Shown one piece after another: positions 24,701 to 36,213 of a stretch of 64,000 nucleotides of DNA. Both the position numbers and the translations under genes were made by a program. Source of the stretch: Apostichopus japonicus (taxonomy: Eukaryota > Echinodermata > Holothuroidea > Aspidochirotida > Stichopodidae); the NCBI RefSeq assembly GCF_037975245.1, contig NC_092566.1, forward strand, positions 3,846,001 through 3,910,000, written 5' to 3'. How positions within the stretch are numbered: the first letter of the stretch is position 1; each line of letters begins with the position of its first letter. Below the pieces are notes generated by a model. That model was not told where the DNA came from. It did no database searches and saw only the letters and a program-made list of their open reading frames with translations.

Positions 24701-26065
24701 CCATTGTGATTCCGAACACTCCTCAAAAATATGGCCCAAGTTTCCACAGGTTTTCTGTTTTGTTTATGAAAAATAGCTTTGAGTAATTACTAAAATAGTT
24801 GGTATGAAGCACTGACTTCATATATTGTGCATGCCAGGGAGACGCACAATTATGGAAGGCAAGTCGAGAATACCAGAGCTATTTAACACATTTACCTATG
24901 AAGTTCAACCAACAGTTCTCCCAAATCAATTCCCCTTGCAATGTTACAAATTAATATTCACAAATATTGTATGCCACAACAATGACATATATATGTGATC
25001 TAGTGTTACATGACATTAAAATATTTTGGCAAATTAACACACTGACTGAAATTGTTGAAAAATAGACAAAGATCTAGAATCTTGGAAATCTGATGTTTTC
25101 CAGTTAGTGCATGCTAATTGGTGTGTTAACTAGATGTTAATTTTTGGAGTGCAATTGATAAACTCTGAATGGTGAATAAATTTTAACTCCCTACCCCCTC
25201 TCCCACCCCCCCCCCAAAAAAAGGAGGATCTTTTGATACTAGCCCAGACCTTGCAGTTACATACTGCTAAGGGCAATGCTTATGAACAGTGTAACAAGAA
25301 TGGCAGTGAAAGGGTTTAAATGAAATGATGGGAAAAACAAGGTAACCATGTGAGGGAATACTGCTGGTCCCTTTAGGGGGACATGAAACTTCATACATAT
25401 GGAGAAATTGAGAGAAATGAATTAAACTTGGTGACCATTCTTGATTTGTCTAGCATATTGGAGGCAGGGTACAATTTACGTAAGCATGGTCACTTTAAAC
25501 ATCAGACTGTGTGTTGGTATGGAACATTAATGACAACACAGGCACACAGCAATGTCATGCAGGGATGCTTCATTCATTTCTTCTGAACGACCGTTAAGGC
25601 CATTCATTCAAACGACGTATGATTAATTTAATGTTAGCATACCTTTCGAGCGACAGGCACGCCACAGAATGTGCTTCATTAGTGATGATCTAAGCGCTCG
25701 GCTTTTATGCTATAAACAAGAAGGCATCGTTTCCTGATGACAGCCTCATCATCTGGGATACATACCCATTAACGTCTGAACTTGGTATATCCTTCCACGC
25801 CATGAAATAGGAAACAAATCACTTACACAGGCACAATGACTGACTGACTGACTGACTTATGGACGGACAGACGGACTGACAGACTAGCTGGCTAAGGGTA
25901 ACTTGAAGGGAATAGCATTTCATCACACAAATAATGTTTTAGAGGAAAAACAGAAGACGGGTTTGCAGTGCAAGGCCAATGAAAATACCAATTCGTATTC
26001 TTCGATGATATGTAATCTGAGCAGTTTTTGAAAGATTTGAATCCACTACGAAAACGCATGAGTAA
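18750..26065. other. Unassigned non-coding stretch
   Basis: No gene was recognised on either strand. Two similar segments near 21290-21345 and 21520-21580 share CAATGTTGTTACATACTTCA-like sequence and the AGATACTTAAACAAATAAAG segment, a short local duplication. A 13-base A run lies at about 24592-24604. A short (GACT)n/(GACG)n tract lies at 25838-25885. A palindromic CRE-type octamer lies at 22374. Confidence 0.5.
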
Positions 26066-26067
26066 AC

Positions 26068-26225
26068 ACTTTGGATGGTAGAATGAGAAGGGAGGGCATT
26101 GACCGGATAGGACCGGTCACTGAGGGTGCACAGTGTTAAAAGATTACCAGGGCATACTAGGCACGGTAGAATGCTGTGCTAATGTTGTGGGGAGACAGGT
26201 AAGCGGGGAACAAAGTAAATTAAAT
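26068..26225 (+). repeat. Dispersed CAGGTAAG-family repeat, plus copy
   Basis: It runs from TTTGGATGGTAGAATGAGAA through GGGCATTGACCGGATAGG, GAGGGTGCACAGTGTTAAAA, TTACCAGGGCATACTAGGCA and TGTTGTGGGGAGACAGGTAA. It is the reverse complement of the copies at 17.7 and 18.6 kb, and CAGGTAAG begins at 26196. This is one of the fullest copies and defines the family. Confidence 0.88.
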
Positions 26226-26381
26226 ATACCAATTCGTATTCTTCGATGATATGAGTGTTGAAAAGGACTCAGAAAGGTAACTTTACTGTTCCCTATATCT
26301 TTCTATCCGTTTTCACAGTATACGTAGTGCATTAGTTCACTTCTGCATATGTTGCTATTAAGAGTGACATACTTTACTTAG

Positions 26382-26692
26382 TATATATAATATAATATAA
26401 TCAGGCAGTTATTTTTACACTGCTTAAGCGACTATGAATGTGGGAGAAGCCTGTGAGGGTTTATGGATTACAACTTTCACGTTGGGTGGCTTCCAATTTA
26501 TCATTGTAACTAAAATTTGGAATCTTTCGAATTAAGAAAGTCATTTCAGATGGGAAGACCATAAAATGCTCTTGGATGAAAAACGTACCATTCTATGACT
26601 GGGCCAGGGATCAAACCCTGAACCATCCCAATTGCTTAACCTCATTGCTTCAAATGCCACCGCCTTTATCTGCTCGGCCATAGCACCGAATA
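26382..26692 (-). mobile_element. tRNA-derived SINE
   Basis: On the minus strand the head has a pol III A box, TGGCCGAGCAGATAAAGGC (26662-26680), and a B box, GGTTTGATCCCTGG (26604-26617), about 45 bases apart, like a serine- or leucine-type tRNA. A tRNA-unrelated body follows (GGAAGCCACCCAACGTGAAA, AACCCTCACAGGCTTCTCCC). The element ends in a TATTATATTATATTATA tail. The size of about 310 bp suits a SINE. It cannot be a working tRNA, because the anticodon arm and acceptor stem do not pair well. Confidence 0.82.
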
Positions 26693-29059
26693 TAGTTATC
26701 GTGCAAATTTTCAAAAGCTAACCAATTACGTAAAACACCTCCAGCATAAACATCGAACACGATTTCTATCGGTTTTTGTTGTCATTATGTTGAACTACTT
26801 TTCATATTCTATGTGAATATTTAACATATATATGCTAATCATGCAACAACCGTCAAACTCTATAAAAAATTTGCAAGAAGAGTAACAATTTCTCAAGAAT
26901 GCCATTTCCGTACTAAAAGGTTGCAATGTGGCATATATATGAAAATCGTTATGATCTTCCAATTCGACAGAACAAGCTGTAGTAAGTACTGTGACTTGTC
27001 ATCATCAGGATCGAGAGAAAAGATTAATTACTAGAAACAATGCCGATTTGTTGGGGCTATCGGTAAAAGCAGAGTGATTAAAATCCTGAGGGTACCTGGT
27101 TTTGAGAGCTTTTCAACTGTATCTAATACATTCTTTTTTCTTTAAAATCATTTTTGCCTTATTATCACCATTAATTGCCTCTTACCGACAGCTACTTCCT
27201 TAAATGGATCGGTAAACTGAACCGCAGTACGAAAATATCATTATTTTGATAAACAATTGCAAACCCCTTAGGTCAATATGACATGAACGCTTCCTTTTGA
27301 AGGAAACACATTATTGCCAACTGGTGGAAACGTTTTTCACATTTTTATGACAAAGTCATCCCACGCCAGGTTTTAGATTCCTCAAATGGATTTGTAAACT
27401 ATAATCACAGTACAAAAACCCCCTATCTTGATGAACCAAATTCTGTAAAACATGGAGCAATATGACATGACCACTTCCTTTTAAATGTAAGCAATATATT
27501 GTTACATCGTAGAAATGTTTTTTTTTTCACATCTTATGACATATACTCATCATCCCATGGCAGTTTTTAGACCACTTCAAAAAGTTTTGCACAAACAAAC
27601 TGTAATAATTAACAATGAACTGCATAGAGGTATTCACATTCACAGTGTTTAGTAAAGAGCACTAAAAGGAGTAAAACTCTTTTGATTACGAGGAAAAGTT
27701 CAGCAGTTTAAACATAATGCATCTGCTGACTAGGCTTGTTAGTATTTAACTCACAGGATATTGAAAATATCAAAGAAATGCAACAACAACAACAAAATAA
27801 CCGCAATAAGAATAATTAACAAGCACAAATTTGAGCAAGGATCAGTCAAATCATGGTTTGGAAACAGGCAATATGAAAAATCATTGATAATTCTCCAGCG
27901 CATGCCCTACATCAGACCAGATCAAGTCATTTATCTTGTATAGTCATAGAGACTGAGTGTTAAATTATTAGTTACTGAGTGACATTTACTACAGGATGAG
28001 AAGTTAATTAACTTCTAAATTAAAGGCCCTCTGCAGCAGTCCTGATGGTGTGCTTAAGAAAAAACTCTTGCAGAAAGGTTTATATTAGTTTATATAATGT
28101 AAATAAATGTCACTTATCAAGTTGAAATTATGAATAGGTATTATTATTCTTAACGATTAAAATGACATTAAATCTGATGAAAAAGATTACTTTGCTATAT
28201 CATAATCCCATTACTTCTCATAGTTCCATTTTCATATAACACAATATCTGAAGGAATTTGTTCTGTACTTAAAGTAGAAAAACATTTATACAGTGATTTT
28301 AAGTGGATTAATTTATTTCATATTATTTACTGTATTAAGGCACACTCCCAAATCAAAGGGTGGACTGCAGTGAACATTAATTGCGGTTTTTTATATTGAA
28401 CTGTGAGGGACAACAGAATTTTCTCTTTTATGTCAGAGCGTTTACTTTAAACGTACTAAAGATCATATGTGAAGAAATGTCAGTGGATTCACTGCTTCAG
28501 TAGATAATTTCTAGAACTTTTAACTTTATTATTTTATTTTCCCAAAGATTTAGTTTTCTAAAACTTATCTATAATTTAAAGCTTTAAAGCTTCCAAGTAA
28601 AGAAAACTATTTATACTAAATCCTCCCAGAGATGGGGTTTCTCATTATTCTCTCCAAACAGATTAAACTGATCAATCCACGATTACTGAAGAGCCTGATG
28701 GAACAACCACAATAAGTAATTCAACCTAGTAACCATTCAGTATGAGGTCCACAGCAGGCAAACCATACTGCATCAATACTCAGAAGTCTTATAACAGTTA
28801 GGTATATCTTGTTGCTTCGGTATTATGCCATTCAAAAGGTGTTGCATCCTACTGGAATCTATTCTATTCTCTATTCTTCTCAACACAAAGAGACCTACAT
28901 GAACCAATTTCTTTGCAAGAGAAAAAGACAGAAAGATAGACGTAGTAAAAAGAACCTAACAGGGAGATCAGATGTTGGACTTTTTCGTGTTCAGTAATGT
29001 TGCATTTAACTGACCAAACAGAGAGTCCTATTCACAGTGGTGTAGCCTATATAATTTAA
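26693..29059. other. Unassigned non-coding stretch
   Basis: No gene was recognised. Two related segments near 27190-27370 and 27370-27560 share GTAAACTATAATCACAGTAC-like, AATATGACATGA and CTTCCTTTT blocks spaced about 190 bp apart, probably an old tandem duplication. A short (CAA)n lies at 27779-27800. Confidence 0.45.
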
Positions 29060-29578
29060 GTATCAGCCAAACAGTCCATCCCAAAGATAGCATGCTTTCA
29101 GTGTTATAGGCCATCAGCCTATCCTACAATCAAACAGTCCATTGTAGGGATAGTATGCTGTCAGACTTGAAGCTTTAATAGGTGATCAGCCTATCCTAAG
29201 ATCAAACAGTAAATGTAAAGATTAGGATGATTTCAGGGTAGTAATAGGCCATAGGCCTATCCTAGGATCAAAGAGTACATTGCAAGGATAGGATGCTGTA
29301 AGTGTGGTAGCTTTAATTATTAACAATCAGCCTATCCTAAGATTAAACAGTATACATGTAAAAGGACAGGATGCCTTCAGTGTTGTAGTTTAGGCCATAA
29401 TCCTATCCTACGATCACACAGTAACAGTAAAAGAATAGGATGCTTTCAGCAGTGTTGTAGCTTTGCATGGCCATCAGCATATATCCTACCATCAACCAAT
29501 TACACTGCATGGATAGGATGCTTTCAACATGTTTTAGCTGAGCTACTAGCCTACCACATTATCAAACAGTAGGCTACA
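29060..29578. repeat. Tandem array, about seven copies of 72 bp, hairpin units
   Basis: The anchor CAGCCTATCCTA recurs at about 29115, 29187, 29253, 29328, 29400, 29475 and 29547 (spacing 66-75 bp). Most units contain CCTATCCT and, about 20 bases later, its inverse AGGATAGG, flanking a conserved GATCAAACAGT segment. Units can therefore form a stem of about 8 bp. Units are 70-85 percent alike by eye, so the array is old. Confidence 0.88.
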
Positions 29579-32500
29579 AAAAAAGCTGCCTTTCTCTTCA
29601 CTGGAAAACTGTAAGGACCACTGCAGTAAAACCGTGTCAGTACCAGAAGTGCAATCAGAATATTGGTAACACTAAGTCCTCATAGACACTGAAGAGGCAT
29701 TGAAGAGAGGTGTTCAGGTTAAATGACAAAGTCAGAAGTTTGTCACAGAGCAATGCGCATCATCCAACCAGAGTGAAATACTTAGCACTACACTAGATGC
29801 AAACTTGCAAGAAAACTCTAGCTAGAACTATCCAAAGAGTAAACTTATATAAAAGGGAGCGGCAGTGATGTGAGCTGTTAAGCTTAAGAGGTCAAACGAG
29901 GTGGGAAAATGTGTCCATACTCCATAGAGTTGCTAATTTGTGAACATAACTCAAGAAGGTAAAAGAGAAATACAAATGTAGGAGTTGCAAAACAAATGAT
30001 TGAGGAGAGCACTAAACAGTTTATAATTAATTATAGCCATGAAAAGTTTAAAAGCATAACATTTTCAAGAAGGATCAATAGCTGACATTACCTTTCTTGA
30101 TTTTAACAGAAGAGACAATAAGAGACAAAAACATAGCTAAAAGTTAGAGTATATATATTTATTTGATGACCATGAAGAAATGAGCCTATACATGGAGCTC
30201 TTATTAAGTTCACAATTACAATGCCCTATTGATCATAGTTTTCAAAAGAAAATTCATAACAACAATTTATTTGGTCTTCCTATCCCTTGCCTATCCTTTC
30301 TTTCTATATATCAATTAAAGTACTTCTTACAGTCAATAGCAGACCCACCCTATAAAAGGTCACCTTAGATGGTCAAGTATTTTACACTTGGTTTTTTCCT
30401 TCTTTTTTTCCCCTCTTGATCTTCAAAGCATCGTGACAATTTGATTGTCTACTGTATAATATCAATGACATCGTGAAGTATTTTTGAACTTATTATAAAA
30501 CTGCAGGAGAAAAACTTTGGGATACTTAATAAAGCATTTAAAGGGAATTTTCCAATGGCTAAATTTTCTGCATATTTTGAGCGATACCACTCCCTCGTGG
30601 GCAAAAGTTATGAGGTTTTCAAATTTGCTGGTATTTTTGCATCTGGCAACAGCAGCGTGAATGATGTCATCACTGCAATTCAACTAAAACTGCTTTTTGT
30701 TTTCTTTCTTTTTTATATTCAACTTAAATATTCACAAAGGAATATAATATTTTTGACATAAAGTTGCACTTTGATGAAAATTTTTAATACAGAAAAACCT
30801 CAACAGCTAAGTAAACATTCCAAATTTATCAAGTTTCAAGGATAAATAAAAAAGGAGATTATAATGGGAAAGTAAAGCTTTTAACAAGCACTTGCAATTA
30901 TGACATCACATGCCACCTACTGGGATCCACTCGCAGGGAGGTATCCAGGGTTTAGCCCGCCAAAATTGATTCCATTCGATAAAACCATATCTTGAGTTAA
31001 GGACAAGATATTGAGGTGGGGGTTTTCAACTCACAATGTGACATGTTTTTGGAAGACGGGTATCACATTTTCTGCCACTGGTATACTCCTTTAGTAATAC
31101 CATGTTATAACTTTTGAGGAAATTAAAACAAAATTTTAGTAATTAGCATTAAGTTTAGTCATCTGCAGCTGGTCGCTCTTCCCCTTACCCTAAGATGACA
31201 TTCCATCAGTTTTGGAACCTCCAGCCAATAACAGTTCCCAATTTTTCACACCTCTGTGCCTAATGCAATCATAACTTAGCCGATGGGCTATTGAAAGCAG
31301 CCAAAGAAAACCTGCTATTCTTCTTCTCTGTTCGAGTGAGAGAGATTTAGGACTGTCCTAAGGGCAGTTTGACTAAGCTTTTGAGATCACCCCCTGACCT
31401 CAGTGATTAACTAGCATAAAGTGTAATAATACCTAAAATATGAAAACACACAGGTCAATTTCTCTGTTTATCATCCCCTTAGGAAGACCCAATGGGGGTT
31501 AGCTGAACAAGTATAAGAACTGTCTTTTGCCATTTATTTATTTATCTATTTATTTATTAAAATATTTTGAATTTATACTTTTTATGAATGGATCATTTGT
31601 TTGGATATGTGACCCATTAATATCAAGAACAGGCATGAAATTCTTTAACAACTATTTTAAAACAGCAATAAGGAAGTGTCAAAGCACACAATATATAGCA
31701 ACAAACACTTAATGGCCCTTTCCTCTCCCCCCCCCCTTCCTTCCCCCTTCTTTCCCTCTCCCCCCCTCTCTCTTCTCCTTTCCCTTCCAGATCTATAAAC
31801 ATACCAAACTCTTTCAATAACCTTCATCCCCCTCCCCCCACCTCCTCCAGGCCATCATCTTTTACCCCTTACCTTGTACAAGCTAAATAACTCCAATGCT
31901 GAACCTCTTATGAAAACTGAGACTTACACAGGAACACTATTATTTTGCCAACTTGAAAAAGAAAGATGAACAATTGGTTTTCAATTGATAACTTTCCAGT
32001 ATAATATAAAGAAGGAATAACTGCTTGCAAATTTATGAAAATTACTCCCCATTCCCAGACATAACATCCAAACATCGTACAGGGTAAATGATCAGTCAAG
32101 ATACCATCTCTACTGGGTCAGAAATGTTGGTGATTCTTGGGTGATTTTGTAGTTAAAAAACTCCCATTTGCACGCAACCCTTGATTCCGAGTTGTAACAC
32201 ACGATGAATGGAGTATCAAAACGTAGTTACAAAGATACAATAGTTGTTAAGTCATTCACAACGATAGCACACCTTCTTTTAATTCTGTTGCTTGTAAATT
32301 ATCTGCAGAAGATGCAAGAATAGTTCCATCCAAGCATTACCACTTTTACCCACAAAATGACAAGATTCCACCACACTGGGTCCAAATTGAACGTAATTTG
32401 ATTGATATCCTTCTATCGAGATGTCGTCAAAAAAAGTAATCTTTAAATGGAATGTGTTTTACAAAGAGTAAATCCGCTACCTTCTCTCTCTCCACCTCTC

Positions 32501-33444
32501 TCTCTCTCAAAAGGATGAAGAGGATAAACTTTGTAGTCCTTAAAAGAAGCAATATGCTCATCATTCTTGTTTTTCCTTTCATCTTTTACGATAATCCAAA
32601 CTCCTTTCAGAAGAGAAATTAACAAATCTTTTCTTTGGTACAAATTATCTTTAAAGGACATCTTTGCATCTGGTCACAAATGTCTGGATTTCCTACGGAA
32701 GCTATCAAGCTATCATTCAGATAAGATCAAGGGAATAACTTATGCAGTATTTGCATTGTAACATGCTATACAAAATGGTAAAATTGCTACACTAGTACAA
32801 AGATAGCGACAATTTCATACATTATTAAAAACATCACATTTCATCAGATACCAACTTCAGAAACTTCAAAAAGGGTTACACAAAAAAGTTGAAGCGTAAA
32901 TTATTCCCAGAGATCAAACAATTATCAACCAAATCAAAAATCTCATTCATATTTTCACATGCTATATCCTTTTAGATCTATTCAAAGTTGACCTCTTATT
33001 TTACTTGCAAATGAATATTCAGTTGGTAAAAAAAAAAATTCTAGCAAAATCTAAGATTTATTCAAAATATTCAGAAAGATGAATAACTTGCAGAGAGGGA
33101 GAACGGTACTTTGAAATCCTCAACAAATGATATTATTTACTAGTTTGATTTATACTTAGTTGTAAAACTCTTTGACCTAATGGAAAGTGCATTTTTTCAA
33201 TACCAGCGAAAAGGGGTAGCTCTCTGAGCCTCTTCAAAGTCACAGTTACCTAAATCACATCTGTCATCGTACCTCCAAATATTTAATACAAAATCTTCAA
33301 GATTTATGCAAGAAAAGACTAACAAAAGCTCACTGAGTAAATTGTGATCTACAAATCACAACTTTCCAAATTTCATATTCATCGAAAGAAAACATAGAGA
33401 AAGAGAGAGAGGTTGAGAGAGAGAACAAGAGCCCAAGGGCACTG
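29579..33444. other. Unassigned non-coding stretch
   Basis: No gene was recognised. It holds a pyrimidine-only C/T tract at 31713-31790, a (GA)n at 33393-33425, and a short dispersed-repeat segment near 30540-30690 that is repeated in inverse near 61.7 kb. Confidence 0.45.
30590..30690 (+). repeat. Dispersed repeat segment, also at 61.7 kb inverted
   Basis: TTTGCATCTGGCAACAGCAG then CGTGAATGATGTCATCACTG then CAATTC matches the reverse complement of 61700-61765, where the same order appears with a few substitutions. The shared part is about 65 bp and the true element is probably longer. Open frames on both strands here are not evidence of a gene. Confidence 0.65.
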
Positions 33445-33980
33445 TGGTTCCTTGCTTGGGGTATATGACAATACACATAATATTATCAAGCAAGATTGGG
33501 CTCAAATAGTCCAAGTAATTGTGGTCCTACATGTTCCCATAAAGTAACCAACACTATAGCCAACACTTTTGTGATCACAAAATGTGATCGGATTTTGGAT
33601 CAAAAGGCACTTTTGAGATCTAAATATGGCGTCGAAAATGTAAGAAATATAAGAGACCTACAAGCGTGTCAACAGATATGATAACATTGGTGACCTCAGA
33701 TGACATGACCTTTAAGTTTCAAAATGTTCCACCACCCCGTTCACAACTTGTCCCAAAATATCAACCATGTCACACCTTGGCATTGAGATTTAATTGCATT
33801 ATATTAAAAAAAATTAACTTTGAACTTGTATACATAACTTCACACACAAAGGTCACCTGAAGGTCAACCAATTGACATTTTTGATCGGTGAGACCTAAAT
33901 AGAGAATGACTGTAAAAATTCAAACATTTTTTCTTTGCCCATTTTCTCCCCCCAAAATACTACTTTTTTAACATTAGCTG

Positions 33981-35836
33981 ACCTTTGGTGACGTTGTACA
34001 ACATGACCGTTAAGTTTGAAAATATTCCCCTATACCATTTGCAACTTGTCCAAAAAAATAAACCTTGTCACAACTTGGCACTGGGAGTTATTGCATTAAA
34101 TGTCTGAAAATTAACTTTGACCTCATATAACTTCGCACACGAAGGTCACATGGGGGTCAACCCATTGACATTTATGATCAGAAGGTACCTTTAACATCTG
34201 AAAATAGCATCGAAACTGTAAAAATCCACAAAACACGAAAAGATCACCAGAGGTCAAATTGAGGTCAAGGGTCACCCAGATGCGGGTCGACAATTGGATT
34301 ACATTGAAGCAACTCCCAACCCTAACGGACAATTTGTTCTCAAGTTATCGCAAAAATACTAGTTTTTTATCATTAATTGACCTTTGGTGACCTCGGATCA
34401 CATGACCGTTAAGTTTGAAAATATTCCCCTATACCATTTGCAACTTGTCTCAAAATATCAACTGTGTAACACCTCGGCACTGGGAGTTATTACACTAAAT
34501 GTCTGAAAATTAACTTTGACCTCATATAACTTCGCACACAAAGGTCAGACGGGGGTCAACCCATTAACATTTATGATCAGAAGGTACCTTTAACATCTGA
34601 AAATAGCATCAAAACTGTAAAAATCCACAAAACACGTAAAGGTCACCAGAGGTCAAATTGAGGTCAAGGGTCATCCAGATGCGGGTCGACAATTGGATTA
34701 CATTGAAGCAACTCCCAACCCTAATGGACAATTTGTTCTCAAGTTATCGCAAAAATACTAGTTTTTTATCATTAATTGACCTTTGGTAACCTCGGATCAC
34801 ATGACCGTTAAGTTTGAAAATATTCCCCTATACCATTTGCAACTACTCCAAAAATATCAACCTTGTCACAACTTGGAACTGGGAGTTATTGCATTAAATG
34901 TCTGAAAATTAACTTTGACCTCATATAACTTCGCACACGAAGGTCACATGGGGGTCAACCCATTGACATTTATGATCAGAAGGTATCTTTAACATCTGAA
35001 AATAGCATCGAAACTGTAAAAATCCACAAAACACGAAAAGGTCACCAGAGGTCAAATTGAGGTCAAGAGTCACCCAGATGCGGGTCGACAATTGGATTAC
35101 ATTGAAGCAACTCCCAACCCTAACGGACAATTTGTTCTCAAGTTATCGCAAAAATACTAGTTTTTTATCATTAATTGACCTTTGGTGACCTCGGATCACA
35201 TGACCCTTAAGTTTGAAAATATTTCCCTATACCATTTGCAACTTGTCCAAAAATATCAACCATGTCACACCTTGGAACTGGGAGTTGTTGCATTAAATGT
35301 CTGAAAATTAACTTTGACCTCGTATAACTTCGCACACGAAGGTCACACGGGTGTCAACCAATTGACATTTTTGATCGGAAGGTACCTTTGATATCCAAAT
35401 CTAGCATCAAAACCAAACATTTCCTTTTTTGCTCGTTTCCTCCCAAAATAAGCACATTTTTTCTAATGTGACCTTTGACCTTTTGACCTTGGTTTCAGAT
35501 GTAGTTCAATCTCCTGATTCCAAAAAACAAAACGACAAGTCTGTAAAACCATCCTAACTCCGACCGAAAAACTTTGACCCCATATAACTTCGCACATAAA
35601 GGTCACACGGGGTCAACCTATTGACATTTATGATCAGAAGGTACCTTTGACATCTGAAAATAGCATCAAAACTGTAAAAATCCACAAAAACACGTAAAGG
35701 TCACCAGAGGTCAAATTGAGGTCAAGGGTCACCCAGATGCGGGTCGACAATTGGATAACATTGAAGCAACTCCCAACCCTAACGGACATTTTGTTCTCAA
35801 GTTATCGCCAAAATACTAGTTTTTTATCATTAATTG
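33981..35836. repeat. Tandem satellite, 399 bp unit, rich in AGGTCA motifs
   Basis: Three consecutive steps of exactly 399 bp separate near-identical units. A fourth step of 659 bp contains a unit plus a rearranged 260 bp part that includes AACATTTCCTTTTTTGCTCG-type sequence like the first, diverged unit. Each full unit has a stretch reading AGGTCACCAGAGGTCAAATT then GAGGTCAAGGGTCA (around 34238, 34639, 35038 and 35696). A 69-codon frame occurs twice, 798 bp apart, only because the satellite repeats; it is not a gene. Confidence 0.93.
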
Positions 35837-36110
35837 ACCTTTGGTGACCTCGGATCACATAACCGTTAAGTTTGAAAATGCTCCCCTAACCAGTTCACAA
35901 CTTGTCCCAAATATCAATCTTGTCACACATTGGCACTGGGAGTTATTGCAGTTTTAATATTTTCGGTTTTTGGACCATAACTGACCTTTGGTGACCTTTG
36001 TGGGCACCAGAAACAATAGGGCACACCTTCTTCATATGGCGGATCTGTAGTCCAAGTTTGGCCTCAATCCAACATTCCCTTATTGAGATAGAGCGTACCC
36101 AAGCAAGTGT

Positions 36111-36128
36111 CACAGACACACACACACA

Positions 36129-36170
<42 letters not shown>
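36111..36170. repeat. (CA)n microsatellite
   Basis: It is a nearly uninterrupted CA dinucleotide run with one T interruption near 36135. It lies inside the right part of the 2.8 kb element, just before the terminal hairpin. The frames across it encode Thr-His or Cys-Val runs and are artefacts. Confidence 0.97.
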
Positions 36171-36171
<1 letters not shown>

Positions 36172-36213
36172 CAACCTGACTGCATAGGTTCCTTTTGCTA
36201 AAGCAAGGAACCA

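Larger units (their letters stand above)
33445..36213. mobile_element. 2.8 kb element: 13 bp inverted ends enclosing a 399 bp satellite
   Basis: The left end TGGTTCCTTGCTT (33445-33457) is repeated exactly in inverse as AAGCAAGGAACCA (36201-36213). Near the right end GGTTCC TTTTGCT AA AGCAA GGAACC folds on itself, and left of the left end CCCAAG pairs with CTTGGG. Inside are tandem units with anchors ACCTTTGGTGAC at 33981, 34380, 34779, 35178, 35837 and 35984 (three exact 399 bp steps, then 659 and 147), plus a diverged short unit from about 33690. No transposase frame was seen. Target-site duplication is not evident, so the outer limits are inference. Confidence 0.6.

Noticed and set aside
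24420-24719. 99-codon minus-strand open frame with several Cys and aromatic residues
   Set aside because: Includes a poly-Phe stretch from a 13-base A run. Cysteine spacing fits no domain and no splice sites match.
30885-30905. C-x2-C-x-C pattern on the minus strand
   Set aside because: A stop codon directly precedes the first Cys, and the VWC continuation is absent.
34123-35130. The same 69-codon minus-strand frame occurring twice, 798 bp apart, like a duplicated gene
   Set aside because: Spacing is exactly two 399 bp satellite units, and the unit between has the frame broken. It is an artefact of the tandem repeat.
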